NCBI GenBank assembly: GCA_011109175.1
Contig: RDEW01000008.1
Coordinates: 470,369-534,368, forward strand
From: Dicyema japonicum
Taxonomy: Eukaryota > Dicyemida > Rhombozoa > Dicyemidae
Reading direction: 5' to 3'
DNA: 64,000 nucleotides
Made by a program: the position numbers and the translations under genes
Notes under the pieces: generated by a model
What the model saw: only the letters and a program-made list of their open reading frames with translations
Databases searched by the model: none
Told to the model about the DNA's origin: nothing
Part shown: positions 56,031 through 64,000 of the stretch, one piece after another
How the letters are laid out: every line of letters begins with the position of its first letter
How positions within the stretch are numbered: position 1 is the first letter of the stretch

Positions 56031-56620
56031 GAACTCTTATCTTCTTATTGAGTAAAAGGACTTTTATCATTTTCATTTACTCAGAATCCAGAAATTCCTT
56101 TACTGAGTAGATCTCGACTGATTATATCGAAAGCCTTCAAGATGTCTTATGCCAAGATTATAGTTGCTTTTTAGTATCTTTGGTTTATAAAGAGGCTCCA
56201 TTTGTGACTCCAAACTAAAATCCGTCTTTTTATAAGTAGTTCTTTTCATTCCCTAAGAATCTGGGACATCTAAATACTCTCAGAAACCGCATACGTAACC
56301 CAGTGGTTAACCTATTAGCGATTAAATTGAGCGAAAACTTTAAGGCCTTCCAGCCAAGTCGTTAATGAGGTACCTTTTATCGCACAGAATCTCAATCAGC
56401 CATTCCTCTTCTCTGCAGCCCCTTTTTGCTATCAGCGATCAACTGACAGGAAGGAAAATGATTTGGTTCATAAAATCCCTTGCTGATCTAATCTCACAGT
56501 CCTTGTCTTAGATTATTTGATGAAGACAGAATTCATGTCCTAGCAATCTCAAAAACTAAACGAGCAAGTTCTCATAGTCCAAGTTCTCTCTTTGAGACGC
56601 CATTCAATTCAATCGCAATT
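56031..56620 (-). mobile_element. LINE-B fragment joined to the LINE-C
   Basis: The minus strand near 56160-56060 encodes a decayed DLLKAFDIISRDLLSKGISG, equivalent to motif A of LINE-B. The stretch TCAGAATCCAGAAATTCCTT and its flanks recur at 62.36 kb. No other part is readable. Confidence 0.5.
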
Positions 56621-56699
56621 TAAGTGCTAAAATTTTATTTTTATTTTTTATACTTATTTTAATATAAAATTGAATTTGGAATAATTATTACTGTTCAGC

Positions 56700-58827
56700 T
56701 TTTGAAGCTATATTTCAGTAATCTAATAAAAAAATTTATCGCTGTTGTCGTGTTAATATATACAGTTCTCTCTCCTATTATCTATTCATGTCTGTTTTTT
56801 ATGATGTTCACACGAAGACACCTCATGCAAAGGGTTCAGAGTATCAGATTCTCGCAAGTGCGGGATTCGATTTTCTGTATGTGTTGGTTACTACCACATA
56901 GGTTGTGAAAAACTATCCAAGAAAATTGGTGGTATTCGCACCATTGCAATTGGAAACGTATTTCGACGTTTAGCCGCAAAAATGGCTTGTCGTTTTGTTA
57001 TCTCCCGAATTTCAGCCGAATTTTGTCCTTCGCAGCTTGGTGTCGGAATCAATGGCGGCTGTGAAGCTGGGATCCACGCAGTGAGAGAATTTGCGTCACA
57101 ATCAACTGAATTGAATGCTGAGGACAGAGTTTTATTCAAATTGGACCTCCGGAATGCCTTCAATTCAGTCAGAAGGGACACCGTTCTTGATACCTGTAGG
57201 AGGAGGATTCCTCAGATTTATCCCTTTGTATATCTCGCGTATTCGGATCCATCCTCTCTTGTTTTTGGCAGTGGAATTATTTCGTCCGGATCCGGAGTTC
57301 AACAGGGGGACCCACTCGGTCCTCTTCTATTTTCCTTATCTATCGACCATATTGCCCAGGGCCGTTGCACTCCACTAAATCTGGACGATTGTATTCTCGG
57401 TGGAAGTCCAGATGATATTCTCTCCAAAGTTGCATCGATCAGACGTTTGTGTAAAAATCGGTCTGGAATTTAACAATGAAAAGTGCGAAACAATTAATCT
57501 GAATTCGAGTTCCGATTCATTCTACCTTTTTCATAGAAAACTCTGCGATATCATCCCAAGGGTTAGGAGACTCATATTGATTCTCTCGACTTCCTTGGGA
57601 GTGGGATTTTGGTAAACCGGGTGAGGGAGTTATTGGAAGGCAAAAGGACTAATTTACGTCAGTATGCCTACAGGATGAGTTTTTTGAACCGTCATGTCGC
57701 CTTTTTTATGCTGAAGAATTGTCTCCTTCTCCCAAGACTCCTTTTTATTCTACGGGGATCCCCATGCTACGCCGAAAAAGATCTTCTATCGTTAATTGAT
57801 ATGGATATCCGGTCAACGATGGGGTCCATTCTTAATGTTTGTTTTGATGATTTCGGATGGTTACAGGCCTCACTCCCTGTAGCCTACGGTGGTTTGGGTC
57901 TTTCTCTTCCTTCGGACGTTGCTTTGGGCGCCTATTTATCTTCGTTCGGCTCGTCAAGGCGTTTAGTGGATACGGTCCTTCACTCTACTTCCGGACTAAA
58001 CGTACCGCTGACGCCGTCGGGATCCTGGGATGAATGGATGAATTTGTACCTGAATGCTCCGGCCAATTGTGATAAGCAAAAGTCCTATTTGTTTTGTGTC
58101 TTCGAAAAGAAGAAAGAGTTTGAAAAGACGAAAGATGTAAGAAGGCTTGCCTGCCTCAAAACAGCCAGTTGTCACTCGACGGGGGCCTGAATGAACGCTT
58201 ATCCATCTGCGGAAATTGGAAACCTGTTGGATGATGAGGCTGTGAGAATAGCTACCTCGCTTCGTCTTGGTCTTAAATTATGTGCCGAAAGAAAATGCCG
58301 CTGTGGACGTTGGATCGATCCTTTTGGTTATCATCCCTTGTCATGCAAGATGAGTGCGGGTCGTTTCCCCAGGCACTCCTGTCTTAACATGACATTAAAG
58401 AATTCCCTTGCCTCTGCTGGACACTATTGCCTGTTAGAACCTGCTGGTCTTTCCATCTACGATGGAAAACGCTTTGATGGGATGACGACTTTTCCATTCG
58501 CCAACGGACAAAACCTGATCTGGGACGCGACGTGTGTTGATGCTTATTCCCCGTCTAATTTGGTTGCTTCTGCTTCAGACCCAGGACACGCTTCAAAGCA
58601 GGCCGAGGAACGAAAGAGGAGGAAGTACCAGAGAATTTCGGAGGAGTATCTTTTGTTCCATTCGCAGTGGAAACAGGAATCCTTGGCCCCAAGCAGATGA
58701 GTTGGTTCGTAAGATCGGCTCCATGATTCAAGCTGTGACCAAGGATCCGCGAGAGACTGGTTGGTTCCGAGAACGTATCTCGATGGCTATTGTTAGGGGA
58801 AATCGCATGGCCATTCAGATGCATTAA
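56700..58827 (+). mobile_element. LINE-A, best copy (RT plus C-terminal endonuclease-like domain)
   Basis: From 56908: KIGGIRTIAIGNVFRRLAAK, then a frame (56982-57473) with FCPSQLGVGINGGCEAGIHA, FKLDLRNAFNSVRRD (motif A), GVQQGDPLGPLLFSLSID (motif B) and LDDCILGGSPDD (motif C; LDD in place of the usual Y/F-A-D-D). After frameshifts come VAFFMLKNCLLLPRLLFILR and GWLQASLPVAYGGLGLSLP (57609-58190). The C-terminal frame (58191-58700) has CRCGRWIDPFGYHPLSC, GRFPRH, KRFDGMTTFPF and LIWDATCVDAYSPS, a Cys/His knuckle plus PD-(D/E)xK-like core. It ends DPRETGWFRERISMAIVRGN at 58770. About four frameshifts separate otherwise clean frames. Confidence 0.87.
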
Positions 58828-59633
58828 TATATTAAACAAAATTGAGTTGTTTACGTACATTCTTTAATTCTAATTAATTTTTTAATTTTGCTAAAAAAAA
58901 CATACATTATAAATGCGATAAGTGCTATTTTTAATTTTAAATGCTAATTTAAATTGCATTTAAAACTTATTTTAATGTCACCCATAAAATGATAATAAAA
59001 TAATTTAGCACACTATATAGTATTATTAGTGTTGCTAAAACCAAGTGTTCGTTGCTTTAGAAAGCTAAGCGTATAGTCTCGAAATTTAAAGATGAGTTCT
59101 GTATTGCTGACAATGGCCTTCTATTTTGTTCTTTTTTTTATTCAAAGCCAACTGTTAAAAAAAATTTCAGTTGATTCTCATCCTTCTTTAAAACATCAGA
59201 ACAATATGCCTATAAATTTGTTAATACAATTGTAGGTCATTCGTGTAATTTAGTTCAACAACATTAACTGAATCAATCAAAGTAGATTAGGTTAATGAAA
59301 CGATCACGGTTAAGTTTCTAGCAGAAAAAAAGATATATGAGTCATAAGATGATTCGGATTTTTAATCAATCATTCTATAATTTGAGCGATTAGTTGATCT
59401 TGAGTATTTTACCCACATAAGCAAATTACAAGAATATTGGCTTAAGGTAAACACAAAAGAGAAAAACGAACCAGTAAGTCAAAATGTATAAAACTTAAAC
59501 CATTCACACTAGTGATCGTAAAAAGTGTTCAAATATGAAAGAAAGCTAGAAAATAAATGAAAGGATTCCTACGTAAAGAAAACAAATTAGAATAAATTTT
59601 GAAACAAAAAGAATGACGAATTTATCCCTCATA
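58828..59633. other. intergenic, nothing recognised
   Basis: Very AT-rich; no coding frame or repeat recognised. It contains the 3' flanks of LINE-A and of GALNT. Confidence 0.4.
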
Positions 59634-61584
59634 TCACTTATCATATTTGACGATCCATTTAAACCTGTCCTCATCCATGCATTGTTGATACACTACCTTT
59701 TTTCTGTCTGCAGATATTCCTAGACAATATGCACCTTCTTTATTTCTAATTGTGCCATCCTGGAAATTATAACCAAACTAACGTCATTAAACACAAACTC
59801 TTGATTTCCCAAAGAGGAATGGCACACATCAACCCTAACAGGATTGTACCCTACATCAAAACACTTTTCATCCCTTCGAATCTCCTTTGTATTAGAATAG
59901 AACCACAACTACGGATAACCAAACACCTCACCTGATTACCTCTATGCCCATGACACACGTAAAAACCTAGTTCATTTGAACCACCATCCGCATTCCAATC
60001 AAGACAAGTGCCAGAGTCTCTATTCCTGATCTTACAATCACAAAAAATACTACCTCTAAGATAGAGACGGAGGTAGAAGGATTGAACAAGGAGGGGTACA
60101 CATTATTGAGGTACCAATCAAAAGAATGACAATTCAGCCTCCTGCGAATCTTCAAACGACTAGATATATCTCCATAGTCAGTGTGCTACAATCACTAAGA
60201 CATATTAACCTGGTTAGTTCCGAGAGAATCAAGATAATATTTTTTATAGTCGTCCAACCACACATTGGCCAACCTCAGGTTGTTGATCAAGAAGACGTCT
60301 TTATTGGTTCTCCAAACATAAGGACTCCGTGAACGGAAAATGTGCCCAACTATGGAACAAGGGTGGATGTAAACGCTCCCATGGCACATCCATGTCTAAA
60401 ATTAAGTGGATTTTCACCCGAAATGAGATTTCAAGATTTTCAGCCCCCCAAATGTCCATTCCAGGGTCATAGCTACCAAGATCGTAAAAATACTTCCTTG
60501 ATACTGCAAACAATCCACCAGAAATAGTTGGGGACCTTAAGATAAGTAATTTTACCACCGAATTGGGTCAGCCTCAGAAGTTCGTCCACGGAGGTCTGTT
60601 TCTGTAGGTAGACGCCAAGTGAAGACCAAATTCCAATTGAATCCACCAATCTGGATTCCATAAGAATTGGGGATAAACGAAAGTGTCTTGTCGTCAATGT
60701 AATTCACATTGGGGGCCACTACGGTAGCCTCGTCATTATGTATTACGTAGAGTAAGGGTAAGATCCATCCTACGAATTAGGTGGAAGGGTACCCTCAGTA
60801 GCCTCACAATGGGAGTCCAGAAAAATCAACACTTTTCCAACAGCAGCATCTGCCCCAGCTAACCTCGCTTTGATGAGCCCGATTCTCTCATTAGTCCTCA
60901 AAATCTTCACAAGTCCCTCAAAGGCAGAATCGACGTAACTTTGCAGTGAATGTTTGAGAAAATCTGAATCTTGAAATAAGGACAACCAAAAGGTGCTCCC
61001 ATCGTCCACAAAGAATGATCTCTTTGAGAAGCGAAGGAGGAGTTCTGTCAACAACTGAGTAAACCGTCCGCAATAGAGTAGACAAGGCCTCATTGTGGAA
61101 GCAGATTATAACGCTCGCATCTGGAAGGTCTGATTCGTGGAAATCCTTAGTTTTGCACCTATTGATTGAATATCATAATATTACTCATGTAATCGATTGT
61201 CTGGAAGAACTCTACGAAGGGATATCCGATCGCTGGCATATTGGTTAAAGGCGTTTCTTCGGAATCCAGCATCGTACTCACTCTGGTCATCAGAACTCAG
61301 GGAGTCTCTCTCATTCGGAAAGGCAGCACCATTTCTCCCCTTAGTTGACACAACTGTCTACCTGGTTTTGAGCCGCGGACAACAATGTTTATCAGATTAA
61401 TCGGATATTCAACTCCACCAATTGGAGGGGGAATTTCATTTACCTTGTGGCTCCGATCTTCTTGCTTTTTGGGGAAAACTTTTGATTGATGAGTGGCTTT
61501 TATGTATATGAAGATTGTAAAAATTGCAAATATCAGCAAAAAATGCCTCTTAAGTTTGAATCCGATCTTTCTCAGAATAAGCAT
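59634..61584 (-). CDS. GALNT: polypeptide N-acetylgalactosaminyltransferase (GT27), one frameshift
   Basis: GALNTs start mucin-type O-glycans by moving GalNAc from UDP-GalNAc to Ser/Thr in the Golgi. ATG at 61584; type II anchor [15 protein letters not shown] (residues about 14-28). Then [20 protein letters not shown], an intron (61159-61184, 26 bp), [56 protein letters not shown] (the DxH metal motif). An intron (60770-60792) is followed by [21 protein letters not shown], an intron (60536-60558), [48 protein letters not shown] and [19 protein letters not shown] ricin-type lectin domain ([32 protein letters not shown]) ends at the TGA 59634. The 23-26 bp introns keep the frame. Odd: one extra T before VDDGS (near 61015) breaks the frame, and the usual NEAW is NEAL. 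The junction near 61330-61380 is unresolved. Confidence 0.9.
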
Positions 61585-61869
61585 ACTAAATAATTAACAG
61601 CGCATAAATATTTCCGTCTATTTAAAAATATTTTTTTTAATTAATTTTTCGTGCGATTGTTAAATATAATTTTTTGGTTCGTATTTCTTTTCTGCGTTTA
61701 TTTTGATAATTTTAATAGAAATTGATTAAATCTCAAACATGAGTTTATTTAATAAACAAAACTAAATAAATCAATTTTAATCTTATTTTCCAGGTATTAT
61801 TTTCAGTACTCTCGACGTTCAAAGAACTAATTAACAAATGCTATATAAATCATTCTTGTCTATTTTCTT
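61585..61869. other. 5' flank of GALNT, nothing recognised
   Basis: AT-rich; possible promoter region but no clear element. Confidence 0.35.
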
Positions 61870-62450
61870 TGACTATTTCAATCCAAGCATTTTCATAGAT
61901 TGTATTCGATGAAACGGGTCTATCCTGAATTCTTCAGCCTGGGCATCACCCACGTTGACGAATTGTACTAGGACTAGTTTAACAATTGTGTTATATAGCC
62001 TTAGACAGATGATATACTTTATCGTCAAATCACTTCTTTTTAACTTCGTTTACGCAGCTGTATTATTCGAACGAGGTCCTTACTGTTTCCAAAAAATCGT
62101 TGGGTACAATTTCTAACTTCATTAGAACAACTTCCAATAGACTAAGCAGAGCTGATCTATCCCTTGATATAAGTCGACGATGTCAGCATAAATGGATTCA
62201 GCTATCTCATCTAAATAAAACTTTCACGTAGCGCCATCTCCGAATATATTACCAAACAAGGAGAGATTGAGTTCCCTTGGTAGGTAGTCACATTATTGCT
62301 CTGCCAAATCGAACTCTTAGATGTGTGCTGGATAAAATAACTCTAATCATTCTCATTGAATCAGAATCCAGAAATTCCTTTACTGAGTAACTCTCGATGG
62401 ATTATATCGAAAACCTTCAAGAGGTCTTATGCCAAGGATGAAAATATTTT
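61870..62450 (-). mobile_element. LINE-B / LINE-C junction debris
   Basis: 62328-62440 repeats the LINE-B motif A remnant seen at 56.03-56.16 kb, and 62270-62320 repeats the adjoining LINE-C 5' edge. Near 62000-61880 the minus strand reads YNTIVKLVLVQFV and MKMLGLK, a decayed LINE-B thumb also resembling 42.6 kb. Confidence 0.55.
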
Positions 62451-62476
62451 TTAAGAAATAGAATTATAAATCATAT

Positions 62477-63490
62477 TTAAAACTGCCATCTATCCAAAGT
62501 GGACCCCGCCGACATTATCGACGTTGCGTTGCCTCTCACGATTGCAACAGAAATCAACTGGAGTAGCCACCGGGTCTCACGTGCGTCATGGCTTTTTAGT
62601 GTAGCTAAGCGTCCAAGTTTCTTTAGGAAGCGAAGCGATTTTCCACTTATTCCTCCAGTTGTCTCGACCACTATCGGATAAAACGCGAATCGGTCGCGTA
62701 GCGCTTCGTATTTCTTCTCCTTTGCCCTCATCGTTTTTCCGCGGAATACAGTGTGTCTACCGCGCTTCCGACAATGTTGGACGGGCAAAGCGTGTCGATC
62801 AAAGGTTTCCTCTTCGAATGGGAAAATTGTGATCCCGTCGGGACGTTTTCCGTCTCCTCTGTCCAGACCAACAGGTATAGTATGGCTGGGTATCCAGCAG
62901 ACTCCAGGGCTCGCTTGACAATTCCGTTGATCGCCTTGTGTCTTGGAAATCGTCCTGCACTTCTTCGACAAGAGAGGGCATGGAGTCCATAACATCGATG
63001 CGACATTTGTGGGTCCGGCAAATCTCCAGTCCAACTCTGGTGAGATGCCGATGCGGACAGTATCGTCGTCAACTGGGTCCGACACTGCCATTGAGAGTGC
63101 ATTGATCCATGTGCCACTCGATTCGCATCTTCCAGGACTAGACAAGCACGTCTGTGTTGGTTTGATTGGTTCAGAAGCCTCTCATATTTATCCTCGCAGA
63201 TGGTCCTGTAACGATCTTTCTGCTCAGGCATCATCCCCTTCAAATGCTCCATCTCTGTGATTTCAGATGATTCTGTTTGGAGTTGGAGAATTATCCTGAC
63301 CAGCAGTCGAATGAAGCCCAAAGAGGATAAATAAGCAGGGCAAGCCAGATCTTTCGTTGAAGGGATTCTCAGTCCGCCCAGGCTAACGGGTAGGGTCGCT
63401 TGGTCCCACCCTTGTTCGTCAAATTTCACATTTGTGATACGTTAAATAGTCTTCCGGAAGAGGGAATCGATAGCATCGAGCTGTTGCATT
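62477..63490 (-). mobile_element. LINE-A C-terminal half
   Basis: From 63429 leftwards: GWDQATLPVSLGGLRIPSTK, LACPAYLSSLG, then overlapping frames with LHALSCRRSAGRFPRHKAIN, DGKRPDGITIFPFEEE, a decayed DATCVD region and AKEKKYEALRDRFAFYPIVV. It ends SHDARETRWLLQLISVAIVR and RGNATSIM at about 62510. The RT domain is missing. The RPDG core is better kept here than in the 56.7-58.8 kb copy (KRFDG). Confidence 0.82.
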
Positions 63491-64000
63491 TTCAAGTAGC
63501 AAGCCATACTTTTATATAATTTGAGGCTCACAATATGAGACCTTATTCGATGATATATAGACACGTCTTAGGTTAGCAACAGGCTCTTTTTTAATTGCTG
63601 ATTGAGTTTTAAAATTATTATAATCGGAGTTAATAATGAAATTTGATGACGCATGCTAACGACGCACATATTTAAAAGAACGAAATAGAAAGCCCTACGT
63701 GTACATTTGCTAGGAATAGGTTTTATTGGCCTCTTGTTTTTAATCAGAGTTAAATTTCTTAAATAAAAAATAAATATAATTGCTAAAATTAATAATTAGA
63801 GAATCGTGATGAAACCAATCAATTAATGACTCAGGTGGACTTAAATGACCTTATAATAGTCGTTTTCGGAGCATCGGTTGCCCATTTTGTGACTCTTAGG
63901 GAGACTTGGCTGCGAAAAAAATATATCCCGCTATATGGTATAAAATTTTTGTGATTCCAAGGACTCTCTATAAAAAGTCACAGATTCCAAAAAATGTTAA
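63491..64000. other. window edge, nothing recognised
   Basis: AT-rich sequence continuing beyond the LINE-A; no motif found to base 64000. Confidence 0.35.

Noticed and set aside
1-64000. Bacterial or viral origin, operons, or ribosome binding sites
   Set aside because: Spliced genes with animal protein families and LINE/SINE elements throughout; no polycistronic arrangement.

Overview
The window looks like nuclear DNA of a tiny-genome metazoan, most likely a dicyemid mesozoan (parasite of cephalopod renal organs). It is AT-rich. Its recognisable host genes are animal-like: PRPF40, Aurora kinase, UNC50, a polypeptide GalNAc-transferase, a core-2-type GlcNAc-transferase and a CPVL-like serine carboxypeptidase. 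Almost every intron I could place is only about 21-29 bp, with GT...AG ends and usually a TAAT/CTAAT-like branch sequence inside. Introns this short are a known hallmark of dicyemids; the species-level assignment is inference.

Layout. 1-0.4 kb: 3' end of a coiled-coil gene. 3.0-5.3 kb (-): PRPF40, a complete gene with eight introns. 7.25-8.1 kb (+): an intronless apolipoprotein-L-like gene. 8.6-14.3 kb: broken retroelements, including an RT element with a restriction-like endonuclease. 14.35-15.9, 18.5-20.1 and 22.9-24.5 kb (-): three S10 serine carboxypeptidase copies, all with disabling changes; the last two lie in a ~2.2 kb direct duplication. 16.06-17.76 kb: a Ginger-like DNA transposon with terminal inverted repeats and a 5-bp target duplication. 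26.6-27.46 kb (-): UNC50. 28-35 kb: LINE fragments and one nearly complete APE-type LINE. 36.6-40.3 kb: a possible GT31 fragment and a GT14 (core-2) gene. 41.2-45.8 kb: SINE and LINE debris. 45.95-46.92 kb (+): Aurora kinase. 48-58.8 kb: three large LINE copies. 59.6-61.6 kb (-): GALNT. 61.9-63.5 kb (-): more LINE sequence.

I use working names for repeat families. LINE-A: RT plus a C-terminal Cys-His/RPDG-DATCVD endonuclease-like domain. LINE-B: AP-endonuclease plus RT with YADDVD. LINE-C: jockey/CR1-like RT with YADDI and a 3' end near TGATCCCGG. LINE-D: RT plus CPHC and KPDIV domains. LINE-E: an RT tail with LTYGAHSW. SINE-1 is tRNA-like, and there is a short hairpin-bearing repeat. Retroelements cover well over half of the window.

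How genes relate: there is no operon. The GALNT, the GCNT and the possible GT31 fragment would act in the same route, mucin-type O-glycan initiation and extension, but they are far apart and in different orientations. Several otherwise full-length genes (GCNT, GALNT, carboxypeptidases) carry single-base indels, some in homopolymers, so real decay cannot be separated from uncorrected sequencing error here.
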